Assembly (NCBI RefSeq): GCF_025751555.1 | Contig: NZ_JAOWLB010000009.1 | Location: 92,737-156,736, forward strand | From: Ruegeria aquimaris | GTDB taxonomy: Bacteria; Pseudomonadota; Alphaproteobacteria; Rhodobacterales; Rhodobacteraceae | Direction of reading: 5' to 3' | Length of the DNA stretch: 64,000 bases | Part shown: piece after piece, positions 37,541 to 45,844 of the stretch | Layout of the letters: each line of letters starts with the position of its first letter | Numbering within the stretch: the stretch's first letter is position 1 | The notes under the pieces: model-generated | What the model was told of the DNA's origin: nothing | Seen by the model: the letters and a program-made list of their open reading frames with translations, nothing else | Database searches by the model: none | Position numbers and translations under genes: made by a program

Positions 37541-38845
37541 TCATAGCCGAACCGACAGCCCGTCGGCTAGCGTCATGCGGTAGACCCGGACCGCCGGGAT
37601 AAGCGAGGCGAAGAGCCCGGCCCAGAAGATGAGGAAAAGGGTGGCCAATTCGCGCATACCGAAAACATTCAATCCCGACCTCAGGCCGAAGCGGGCAGAC
37701 AGGATCGGGTCAATCACGAACGTGGCCGCCGTGAGCAGAACAAGGCCAAGGATCAAACCCGCCGCGGTGAGAATGGCGGCCTCGGCAACGATTAGCGCAA
37801 CGATACGGTTGGGCGTGGCACCAACAGACCGCAGTATCGCGAATTCGCGGCGGCGGGTGTCGAGGGTCGCAGAGAGCATGACCACCATACCGATCATTCC
37901 CGCCAAAGCCACGGCCCACGCCATCAGTTGCATCGCGCGCTCCGCTGTCCCGGTAATCCCCCAGAGCTCGGCGAGCGCGACCGCCGGGAGGACTGCGCTC
38001 AACGCATCGGAGGGGCGTTCGTTGACGGCCCGCTGCAGACCGAGGACATTCGTCCGATCGATCAGCCCAACGTAGACGGCATTGATCCGGTCCGGTTCGT
38101 GACTGTGTTTGGCCTCCGTGCCCTCGTGTTCGCCATGATCGTCATGCCCGTCATGATCGTCGGTGGGCATGGCGGCCGGATCGAGAGGGTCGGCAGCAGG
38201 CGCGTCTTCTTCCGCATGCAGGGCGTCGAACCCTTCGAGCGTGACAAAGACCATCCGGTCGACGGCGGTACCCGTCGGCTCGAGTACACCCGATATCGTG
38301 AAGGGCGCGTCGTCGTGCAGCTCGAAGGAAACCTCGCCCGAGCCGTGGGCGTTGACGATCAACGCACCGGGGGCATAGTCGAACCGCGCCGCGACCTCGG
38401 CCCCGACCACGGCGGCATCCGCCCCGTCACCGGTAAGAATCGTGCCTGCGGCGAGGGTCAGAGGCTGACCGCCAGAGTGCCGGAAATGCTCAAAATACGA
38501 TGCATCCGTCCCGATCACCGGATAGCCGCGATGATTGTCGCCCATCTGGATCGGAACCGCCCAGGCCACCTCGGGCCGATCTTCCAGCCACTCGAAGCTG
38601 TCCCATGTCATGCCCGTCCCGGTGCCGCCGACGCCGAAGACGGTAGCCATGAGGATCTGCACCGGATTGCCGCGCGGCGCCACGATCAGGTCGATCCCGG
38701 ACGCGGAGTTGGCAAAGCTGTCGCGCGCGCCGTCCCTGAGCCGCTCGACACCGAGGATCAGCGCGACGCTGAGGCTGATGGCCAGCACGGTCAGGCCGGC
38801 CACGAAGCGGCGGTTCCACAGGCTGCGCAGGCTGAACACCAGCAT
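37541..38845 (-). CDS. ABC transporter permease (FtsX/MacB type) with His-rich loop
   Basis: 434 aa. One N-terminal span (~14-33), a large periplasmic domain (~35-290) and three C-terminal spans give the MacB/FtsX layout, with LDTRRREFAILRSVGATPNRI as the coupling segment. The periplasmic domain carries a His/Asp/Glu-rich loop at ~228-252 (DDHDGHDDHGEHEG...HSHEPD), expected to bind zinc or a similar metal. The start shares a base with the ATPase stop. Together with the ATPase it should drive metal-linked or lipoprotein-type mechanotransmission rather than classical import. Confidence 0.85.
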   Translation of the reverse strand: MLVFSLRSLWNRRFVAGLTVLAISLSVALILGVERLRDGARDSFANSASGIDLIVAPRGNPVQILMATVFGVGGTGTGMTWDSFEWLEDRPEVAWAVPIQMGDNHRGYPVIGTDASYFEHFRHSGGQPLTLAAGTILTGDGADAAVVGAEVAARFDYAPGALIVNAHGSGEVSFELHDDAPFTISGVLEPTGTAVDRMVFVTLEGFDALHAEEDAPAADPLDPAAMPTDDHDGHDDHGEHEGTEAKHSHEPDRINAVYVGLIDRTNVLGLQRAVNERPSDALSAVLPAVALAELWGITGTAERAMQLMAWAVALAGMIGMVVMLSATLDTRRREFAILRSVGATPNRIVALIVAEAAILTAAGLILGLVLLTAATFVIDPILSARFGLRSGLNVFGMRELATLFLIFWAGLFASLIPAVRVYRMTLADGLSVRL

Positions 38846-39540
38846 CAGGCCGCGCCCCCGTTGAGGGCCAGGAAATCAACACTGCGGTCGAAATGATGCT
38901 CCAGGCTGCGGTCATGACTGACGAAGAGCAGCGCACTGCCCGCTTCGGCGCATTCCCTTGCCAGCAGGTCGACAAAGGCTGCCTTGGCCGCCTCATCGAG
39001 CGCCGAGGTCGGCTCGTCCGCCAGGATCAGGTCCGGCTTGCCGATCAGCGCGCGCGCGGCGGCAACCCGTTGTTGCTGGCCCACGCTGAGTTCGCTAGCC
39101 GGCTTGGATACCAGGGACGTATCCGACAGCCCTAGTTCGCCGAGCAGATGTCGGGCCGCTCCCGCAGGATCCTCACCCGCACGCGCGAGCCGACGCTTGG
39201 AGAATCTACAGGGCAGAAGGACGTTCTCGAGCGCGCTCAGCCACGGAATGAGGTTGAACACCTGAAAGATCATGCCGATATGGTCCACCCGGAACCGATC
39301 CCGCGCACCGCCATTCAACGCGCCTATGTCGTTGTTCGCGACCAGGATAGCCCCCGGTGAAACATCCACCACGCCTGCGATAGCTGAGAGGAGCGTGGAT
39401 TTTCCGCACCCGCTGGGGCCAAACAAGAAATTCCGCTCACCCTGAGCTAGCGACAGGTTTGGTATGCGCAGCGTCGCATTTTCCGACCCTGGCCAATTGA
39501 AAGTCAGGTTTTCGACGTGCAACGCCCTCATTCGATACAC
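38845..39540 (-). CDS. ABC transporter ATP-binding protein
   Basis: 231 aa with Walker A GPSGCGKST, Q-loop, signature ELSVGQQQRVAAARAL, Walker B LILADEPTSALDEAAK and the H-loop in LLFVSHD. The sequence group is that of LolD/MacB-type ATPases that pair with FtsX-like permeases, and the downstream permease is of this type. A four-gene unit with the permease and DUF3299 proteins is likely. Confidence 0.92.
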   Translation of the reverse strand: MYRMRALHVENLTFNWPGSENATLRIPNLSLAQGERNFLFGPSGCGKSTLLSAIAGVVDVSPGAILVANNDIGALNGGARDRFRVDHIGMIFQVFNLIPWLSALENVLLPCRFSKRRLARAGEDPAGAARHLLGELGLSDTSLVSKPASELSVGQQQRVAAARALIGKPDLILADEPTSALDEAAKAAFVDLLARECAEAGSALLFVSHDRSLEHHFDRSVDFLALNGGAA

Positions 39541-39571
39541 CCCTCGGTTATTTTGACACAGCCCAACAGGG

Positions 39572-40891
39572 TTAGAATACTGCTCTCAAACGTACTCCGA
39601 AGACCGCGATGGCGTCAGCGCTCGGATCGCCGATCGGATTCACAACATATTGAACCTGAGGCGTAATCTGGAAGAAATCGTTCAGATCATAACGATAAAA
39701 CGCTTCCAGCGTGTACTGATTCAGCGAACTTCCAGGTGCACGTCCCCAATTCAATCCAAGGCCGGCTAAGTCCTTACCACCGCGTGCCTCGTATGCAGTC
39801 GCAAAGCTGATCGAACGATCCAGTGCAGTACCACCACCGTTTGCATATCCGAGGCGGAACGTACGATGCCAGGAACCGGAACGACCGCTTACGGCAAATG
39901 AGATACCATGACCCTCCGGAACGCCGGCTGCAGTGCGTTCATCAACCTGCCAGACTGTAAGCTGCAAGAGCCGATCAAAGAGTGCCCCCCAATCAGGGGT
40001 CCAGCCGATTGCGAAATGCTTGAAGGTTTCGCCGGTCTCGAAAAGGTCTTTTGCGCTTCGACCTGGGTCAGATGGATCACCATTTGCATGTGCGAAACCA
40101 GCCAGAATGACCCAATTACTATCGACCCGCCACCTGAGTGCAGCGCCCAAACCCTGACTGGGGGCCGGAAAGGTTGATTGCTGCTGAAACTCAAGATTTG
40201 TAAACGCCGTCCAGGGGTTCGCCAACCCATCGACATTCACATAGTCGGTGACATCGACCTGTCCGATCACGAAACTGCCGCGACCGCTCGCAAAGCGCTG
40301 GCGCCAATAGAAATTGGTCAAGACCCAGCCCGCATCGCTGAAGGTGGATGAGAACAGACCGGCATACCCAAGAGACGGCCCAAGCGCCTGTGTGGACATC
40401 CTGTTTCCGATGGCGGATCGGTTCTCGACCTTGAAAACCAATGTACCGTCGTTCGACGTGTTCTGACCCACGGCTCTCCATGTGCCATAGATGCGAAACG
40501 CATTCGAAGATGCGTCAGAAGGTTTTTTGCCGGAATTCGTGCCCAAGTATTGGATTTGATTGTCGATACCGAAGGAGACGCCGGTTCGAGCTTCGAAGTT
40601 CTTTCTCTGGGCGATTGCCCCCTCAAGGAGACCAGTTCTCTGACCCTCGGCCTCAGCCGCGAGTGTTCCAGCTACACTGAGGCGTGACTCGAATCCGAGA
40701 TTGTCCAAGCTTTGTGCATGCGACTGCTCCGGATATGTGAAAAGCAACAAAAGGGAGAAAATCACCAGTCCCGCCTTGCTCCGGCAAGGACGAGGGCCGA
40801 GCAAAGACCCAGGTTGCGCAAAGATCATCTGTGAGCGCCCAAAGGAATTAAGCTGGTGAAACACATCAAGGCTTCGTTTCAGGCTGTTCAT
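39572..40891 (-). CDS. OprB-like outer-membrane porin
   Basis: 439 aa from the ATG at 40891, which overlaps the stop of the DUF3299 gene (ATGA); an ATG at 40825 just before the signal peptide is an alternative. The hydrophobic signal (AGLVIFSLLLLFTYPEQSHAQ) precedes a beta-barrel pattern ending in VFGVRLRAVF with terminal Phe. GLGAALRWRVDSNWVILAGFAHANGDP and YTLEAFYRYDLNDFFQITPQVQYVVNP fit carbohydrate-selective OprB porins. It should admit substrate for the periplasmic amidohydrolases. Confidence 0.85.
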   Translation of the reverse strand: MNSLKRSLDVFHQLNSFGRSQMIFAQPGSLLGPRPCRSKAGLVIFSLLLLFTYPEQSHAQSLDNLGFESRLSVAGTLAAEAEGQRTGLLEGAIAQRKNFEARTGVSFGIDNQIQYLGTNSGKKPSDASSNAFRIYGTWRAVGQNTSNDGTLVFKVENRSAIGNRMSTQALGPSLGYAGLFSSTFSDAGWVLTNFYWRQRFASGRGSFVIGQVDVTDYVNVDGLANPWTAFTNLEFQQQSTFPAPSQGLGAALRWRVDSNWVILAGFAHANGDPSDPGRSAKDLFETGETFKHFAIGWTPDWGALFDRLLQLTVWQVDERTAAGVPEGHGISFAVSGRSGSWHRTFRLGYANGGGTALDRSISFATAYEARGGKDLAGLGLNWGRAPGSSLNQYTLEAFYRYDLNDFFQITPQVQYVVNPIGDPSADAIAVFGVRLRAVF

Positions 40892-41622
40892 TCCGAACCC
40901 TGCACGACGGCCAAAGGATCGATACCGCCCTGCGCGCCTTGGCCGATCTGGGTCTCCGCGACTGGTCCCTGCACGGTGATCCTGTAAGCAGACAAATTCC
41001 ACATGCTGGTCATGCGCACGGTGCCGTCCAACATGAATATTGTCTGATCTTTCGGGTCCGTAGACAAGGTGCCCATAACGCGGACTGGCACATACAGGTT
41101 TCTGGTTGGAAAACTTCCCTCATAACGGACGCGCACCAACTGGTTCGGCGGCGGTGACGGTTTGTGACTGCATAGCCCGATCTCGGACACTAGATAACCT
41201 ACCGAAGCACCATCCGGGCCGGTTTGAGCGGGTATCAGGAACCCATCCAGGACAACTTCGGCACTGTCATAAGCAGGATTGGTTGCGAGCTTGGCGCGTT
41301 TTCGTTGAATTGCCACCTCCCAACGGGCCGCCAGCAGTTCCTCAATGTCATGGCCTTCTTGCGCCAGCGATTTGCGGGCCTCATTGACCTGAGCAGCAAG
41401 CCTGTTTCGCGTGTTGGCGTCAAACGTCTCGCTGTCCAGTCGCTCTTGCAAGCGCACGACAGTGCGTAGATCTTCGAGGTCCTTCAGTTCCATCTCGAGG
41501 AATGGATCGTCAAATGCCAACGCGGCAGGATCCGGCAGTTGGTCGAAATCGATGACGCGAGGATCGGCCAACATCGGCGTGGCGGCCAGAATGGCCGCCA
41601 CAGTTGTCAAAAAGAACCGCAT
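40888..41622 (-). CDS. Exported DUF3299 protein (second)
   Basis: 244 aa from the ATG at 41622 (GAGGTG upstream). Signal peptide MRFFLTTVAAILAATPMLA; coiled region ~55-110; DUF3299 core with GLCSHKPSPPPNQLVRVRY, matching CxHxPxPPxNQ of its paralogue. The two proteins diverge outside the core, so they are not a recent duplicate. It is translationally coupled to the porin. Confidence 0.8.
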   Translation of the reverse strand: MRFFLTTVAAILAATPMLADPRVIDFDQLPDPAALAFDDPFLEMELKDLEDLRTVVRLQERLDSETFDANTRNRLAAQVNEARKSLAQEGHDIEELLAARWEVAIQRKRAKLATNPAYDSAEVVLDGFLIPAQTGPDGASVGYLVSEIGLCSHKPSPPPNQLVRVRYEGSFPTRNLYVPVRVMGTLSTDPKDQTIFMLDGTVRMTSMWNLSAYRITVQGPVAETQIGQGAQGGIDPLAVVQGSE

Positions 41623-41651
41623 TCCACACCTCTCAAACGCAAAAGGCAGTC

Positions 41652-43280
41652 TCAATTGCCGCCCTTTGCAGGTATGCCGGGCGCCACATCCGGCATGCCG
41701 GTCGAGAAATCGCGGTTCCAGCCCTCTTCCGAAACCGGCTCGAAACGCGGCTTGTCTTCAGGCTCGAAGCGGATCGGTTGACCGGCGAAAACCTCTAGCA
41801 GCTCGTCATCTCGCACCGTCACAGCACCGTTTACGATCACGGCCTTGAATCCGGTCGAGGGGATCGAGCCCTGATCATAGGTCGCATTGTCGGCAACGGT
41901 TTCGGGGTCGAACACCACGATATCGGCAACCATGCCCTCCTGCATTCGGCCCCGCTCCTGCATGGCCTTCAGCCCCGTACGGCCCAGGTGGTGCGCTGCG
42001 TTGTAGCTGAGGATCGACAAAAGCTGCATCATCGGTATGTCGTTTTCCCGCCCAAGGCGCAGTGTTGCAGCGCGCGCCCCGGCGCCGCGCGGATGCATGT
42101 TGCCCAACTTCTCAAATGGAGTATTCCAAGGCGCCATAAGAGGCTCTGCGAACATCGCATCGCTGGCCATTGTTGTCCCCCTGAGAGTCAACCATTTGAC
42201 TGAGTCCTCTGGCGGAGTCTTGAACAACAGAATTTCCTGGGTCGGATTATCCTTCAGGACCTGATCGTATTTTTCCTGCGTATAGAAATCACCTGTAATC
42301 GGATCCTGCATCGTGTCTTCGTAGCGATGCCCCTGTCTTTCAACCCAGTTTTCGGGCTTGAGGAAGACAGCGTTCACCGTGGTAGATCCGGCGGAATAGG
42401 GGTAGATCTCGCCCCAGATATTATGGCCGTTTTCCTGAAGCCGCGCGATGAGTTCATGCGTGAGTCGCCAGCCGGGATTGTTGAAGTGCTGCAGTATTGC
42501 GGGCGCGTTCAGAGCCAATGCATTGGCAATGACTTCTTGCGCACCGACGTTTTCCAACACGTCGCCATCGGGTGTGAAACGCGTATGAACGGCAGTTTGG
42601 CGACCATATCGCGCGCCAACCTTCTGCACCTCGAACAACTCACGCGTGGTGACACCATCGCGCATGTATCCCAATGTCGATCCGATACCGAGCGCGCCAG
42701 CCTGAAGGCCTTCATCGATGATCTGCAGAATCTTGTTACCAGCGTCGTAATCAGCCTTGTCCAAACTCCAACCCGATCCCTTGCGGGAGGTAAGCGCCGC
42801 CGCCGGCCCCAGCAGAAGGGTTTCCTCGTCGTCGAAACCGTCGAGCACGATGGCGCGGGCTTGTTCGTGGCTGGAAGCGCACCCGAAATTCGCCTGGTTC
42901 TTGCCTTCGCGTTCTTCGTACCACCGCGCGATGAATGTTCCTGCGCAGCCCTCCTCGAGGTCCATGCTCGACGTCAGTCCGTCACGAAGGCCAAGCGCAT
43001 AGCCCATCGGTTGTTGCCAGTGGAAATGCGTGTCGATGAATCCTGGTGCTACGATGTGACCCGTGGCGTCGATTTCCTCGGCCCCGGTCAGCGCGTCCTT
43101 GGAAATCTCGACAATGCGACCGTCCTTGATGCCAACATTAGCGACGCTGTCATACAGCGTTTCGGGGTCCATCACGCGACCGTTTGAAATTACCAGATCA
43201 TAGTCTTGGGCAATGGCGCCAGAGGCGAGGAAAAACGTCGCCGTGACCACCAGTGTTGCAAACTTCGTTTGTCGTTGCAT
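41652..43280 (-). CDS. Exported N-acyl-D-amino-acid deacylase-family amidohydrolase
   Basis: 542 aa from the ATG at 43280, which starts a signal peptide (MQRQTKFATLVVTATFFLAS...AQ). The amidohydrolase metal motif is GFIDTHFHWQ; the family layout NGRVMDPETLYDSVANVGIKDGRI at the N-terminus and GMVADIVVFDPETVADNATYD at the C-terminus is that of D-aminoacylase/dihydroorotase-like deacylases, which remove N-acyl groups from D-amino acids with zinc. The substrate is not known. The sequence before its start is a scrambled duplicate (see 43115-43363). Confidence 0.85.
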   Translation of the reverse strand: MQRQTKFATLVVTATFFLASGAIAQDYDLVISNGRVMDPETLYDSVANVGIKDGRIVEISKDALTGAEEIDATGHIVAPGFIDTHFHWQQPMGYALGLRDGLTSSMDLEEGCAGTFIARWYEEREGKNQANFGCASSHEQARAIVLDGFDDEETLLLGPAAALTSRKGSGWSLDKADYDAGNKILQIIDEGLQAGALGIGSTLGYMRDGVTTRELFEVQKVGARYGRQTAVHTRFTPDGDVLENVGAQEVIANALALNAPAILQHFNNPGWRLTHELIARLQENGHNIWGEIYPYSAGSTTVNAVFLKPENWVERQGHRYEDTMQDPITGDFYTQEKYDQVLKDNPTQEILLFKTPPEDSVKWLTLRGTTMASDAMFAEPLMAPWNTPFEKLGNMHPRGAGARAATLRLGRENDIPMMQLLSILSYNAAHHLGRTGLKAMQERGRMQEGMVADIVVFDPETVADNATYDQGSIPSTGFKAVIVNGAVTVRDDELLEVFAGQPIRFEPEDKPRFEPVSEEGWNRDFSTGMPDVAPGIPAKGGN

Positions 43281-43363
43281 AACAGCTTGCCCTTTCAAGG
43301 TTGGATTGTGCAGAGTTGCTGGCATCATCTTGACGCCGACTTCCTTGGCCAACGCGATTACCC
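43115..43363 (-). repeat. Duplicated segment upstream of/over the deacylase N-terminus
   Basis: 43115-43326 matches 44275-44487 at roughly 85-90 percent by eye (both encode a signal peptide plus AQDYDLVISNGR). Beyond it, 43326-43363 matches an internal part of the 44489-45844 gene (AKEVGVKM here, AKEIGVKM there, ~44807-44840). This composite is left by duplication followed by deletion. Confidence 0.7.
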
Positions 43364-44236
43364 CTGGATCCAGCTGTAAATGAAATTCTTCACAACCGGT
43401 GATATCGAAAAGTTGATAGACCAGTCCTGGCCAAAGGCGTCATTCGACTTGGCATAGTAATCGACGCCCGCGCTGAACTTGACAGGCAGGTTGCTGATCT
43501 TGGTGACCTTGCTGACCGAAAGGTTGATCGGAATGGTGGCCTGATCGTTGACCCAGTCATAGCTCAACTTGGAGTCGGTATATATTGTCCAGGCATTGGG
43601 CAGATAGAACCCACCGAAAATTTCCAACTGCGTGGTCGAGTAGTCGTAGTTGCGACCGCCAACATCCCATTGGTGTGATGGAAAGATCGCCCAGTATCCT
43701 TTCTTGTAGATACGCGCGATCAGAGCTTCTGGCCCGAGGCGCCATTGTCCGCCGGAAACATCGCTATTGGTCGGAATCGTGCCTTGGATACCTGCGATGG
43801 TGACCAATCCGGATTCGTATGTCTTCCCGATGGCCACATCAAAACCGATATCTGCCCAGCCGCTCTTTTTCTCGAACTGGCCGGTGACTGTGTTGAACAC
43901 AGGTTGCCGGGTCACATAAGCGAATGCGGGGCGCACGAACAGGTTTGTGGAGCCGCCTTCTTGAAGCGGAAAGGGAAAAACCGGCTGGAACAGTGTCGAA
44001 ACGCTGGATTGATCGCCCGCCCCCGGCAGAGTGCCGTCAAAAGCTGTGTAGGTCTGCTTGAACACGAGGCTCGACAAGGGGGTGTTCGGATTGGACAACT
44101 CCTTGGCCAGATCATCTGCCGAACTGGATTCATGTTCGGTGGTTGGCGTTCCGTATGTGGACCCATCCTGCGCGAAAACAGCTGTGGTCATCGTGATTAC
44201 GCAGGCTGCTAGCGTTAAAGTCTGCTTGACCTTCAT
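43358..44236 (-). CDS. Outer-membrane beta-barrel transporter-like protein
   Basis: 292 aa with a signal peptide (MKVKQTLTLAACVITMTTAVFAQ). ADDLAKELSNPNTPLSSLVFKQTYTAFDG is the opening of neuromedin-U/MetA-pathway outer-membrane proteins, and alternating aromatic strands follow to a terminal YSWIQG. It may be a channel for hydrophobic or aromatic compounds. Its ATG overlaps the stop of the truncated deacylase fragment. Confidence 0.7.
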   Translation of the reverse strand: MKVKQTLTLAACVITMTTAVFAQDGSTYGTPTTEHESSSADDLAKELSNPNTPLSSLVFKQTYTAFDGTLPGAGDQSSVSTLFQPVFPFPLQEGGSTNLFVRPAFAYVTRQPVFNTVTGQFEKKSGWADIGFDVAIGKTYESGLVTIAGIQGTIPTNSDVSGGQWRLGPEALIARIYKKGYWAIFPSHQWDVGGRNYDYSTTQLEIFGGFYLPNAWTIYTDSKLSYDWVNDQATIPINLSVSKVTKISNLPVKFSAGVDYYAKSNDAFGQDWSINFSISPVVKNFIYSWIQG

Positions 44237-44439
44237 GAGATGTCCCTCGGCTTCGCGGTTGAAATAACGACGATGCGGCCATCGGTGACGCCGACGTTGG
44301 TAACGGCACCGTAAAGCGTTTCCGGATCCATCAGGCGACCGTTTGAAATTACCAGGTCATAGTCTTGGGCACTGGCGCCGGAAGCGAGAAAAACCGTCGC
44401 CGTGACACGCATTGTTGCAAACGTCCTATATCGTTGCAT
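44233..44439 (-). pseudogene. Truncated deacylase copy (N-terminal 68 residues)
   Basis: From the ATG at 44439: signal peptide and AQDYDLVISNGRLMDPETLYGAV, then an unrelated end (STAKPRDIS) and a stop overlapping the next ATG. It is a clear partial copy of the 41652-43280 gene, with ~80 percent identity over ~60 residues. The catalytic domain is missing; at most it exports a small peptide. It retains coupling to the barrel gene, which may be its only remaining role. Confidence 0.8.
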
Positions 44440-44488
44440 AACAAGTTGTTCTTTCAAGGTTCGATTGTGCAGAGGTCCTGGCATCAGC

Positions 44489-45844
44489 TCAATCCAGGGA
44501 ATTCTTGTAGATCACGCCATTCTTCATGATGACGTCGAAATTCGCGTTCGGGTCGGCGACAAGACCCAGGTCCTCCAAGGGGTTGCCATCGACCAGGATC
44601 AGATCGGCGTAGGCCCCTTCCGCGATCACGCCCAATGCACCTTCCTGGTACGGGTGGCGTGGGCCGGCCAGCATGAGCAGTTCTGCATTATCTGACGTCG
44701 CCATCTTCAGAGCCTCGTAAGGGGTGAACCAGCGTGTCATCTTGGCGAGGAACTTACCCTGTTTGGCCGCGGTCGCCGGGTCGAAAAGCATGTCGGTCCC
44801 GAATGCCATCTTGACGCCGATCTCCTTGGCCAACGGGATGACCCTGTCGGTTCCGTCGGTCGCCTCGATCCATTTCGCGGCGCTGGCTGGATTATTAAAG
44901 GTAAAGGCGTCCTCGTCGTCGATCAGCGGCTGCACCGATAGCCAGGCGCCTTTCTCGGCCATGAGTTCGATCGTTTCCCGGCTCAGAAGATTGCCGTGCT
45001 CGATCGACTTCACACCCGCTTCGAGAGCGGTTCTGGTGGCCTTGTCGGTGAAGATGTGCGCCGCCACATAGGTGTTCCAGGTTTCGGCAACATCCACGAC
45101 CGCTTTCATCTCCTCGAATGTGTACTCCTGCACGTCCAGTGGGTCGAATACGGACGAAACGCCACCTCCGCCCGCGATCTTGATCTGCGTAGCCCCCATC
45201 CGAAGGATTTCACGCGTGCGCTTGGTCACCTCCGGAACACCGTCAGCCAGCATGAGCAGCCCGTTCCGGTTCCAGTAGTCCAGGGGATCAGCCGGGTTTG
45301 ACGGGACGGCCTGAAGCGCACGATAGTCGAAATGCCCCGAAGTCTGGCTCATCGGCGGGCCCGAGGGCAGGATGCGAGGCCCCAAGATGTCGCCGCCGTC
45401 GATCATCTTCTTTATAGAGAACGGGTTGCCGCCCATGTCACGCACAGTGGTAAAACCGCGTAGCAATGTCGATTCGGCTCCAAGTGCTCCCCTGATGGCC
45501 ACTTCGGACATATCGCCCGTGAACAATACGTTCTGCGACACGCAGCAGTAGGTGGAATGCCAGTGTACGTCGATCAGGCCGGGGATCATGGTGCGCCCGC
45601 CGCCGTCGATGACTCGGCCACCGGCCACCATCAACGGCTCTGTCGAGACGGCGGTGATCAGGTTGTCGGTCACGACCACATTGGCGTTTTCGATCAACGC
45701 TTCGTTGATGCCGTCGAACACGTTGACGTTGGTGAACAAAATCACCTTCGGATCGGCGTCCTGCGCCTGAACCGCGGGGGCTGTCACGGACGCTGCGACG
45801 ACCCATGCAGCAAGAGCGAAAGGTCTGAGTGTTCTGTTGCTCAT
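44489..45844 (-). CDS. Exported imidazolonepropionase-like amidohydrolase
   Basis: 451 aa with a signal peptide (MSNRTLRPFALAAWVVAASVTAPAVQAQ). Metal-site features are GLIDVHWHS, the carboxylated-Lys region TQIKIAGGGGV, AAHIFTDKA, SIEHGN and AFGTDML. The layout fits the Xaa-Pro dipeptidase/imidazolonepropionase-like group (Sgx9260 type), which hydrolyse dipeptides or N-acyl amino acids using zinc. The start overlaps the stop of the upstream deacylase (ATGA). Confidence 0.85.
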   Translation of the reverse strand: MSNRTLRPFALAAWVVAASVTAPAVQAQDADPKVILFTNVNVFDGINEALIENANVVVTDNLITAVSTEPLMVAGGRVIDGGGRTMIPGLIDVHWHSTYCCVSQNVLFTGDMSEVAIRGALGAESTLLRGFTTVRDMGGNPFSIKKMIDGGDILGPRILPSGPPMSQTSGHFDYRALQAVPSNPADPLDYWNRNGLLMLADGVPEVTKRTREILRMGATQIKIAGGGGVSSVFDPLDVQEYTFEEMKAVVDVAETWNTYVAAHIFTDKATRTALEAGVKSIEHGNLLSRETIELMAEKGAWLSVQPLIDDEDAFTFNNPASAAKWIEATDGTDRVIPLAKEIGVKMAFGTDMLFDPATAAKQGKFLAKMTRWFTPYEALKMATSDNAELLMLAGPRHPYQEGALGVIAEGAYADLILVDGNPLEDLGLVADPNANFDVIMKNGVIYKNSLD

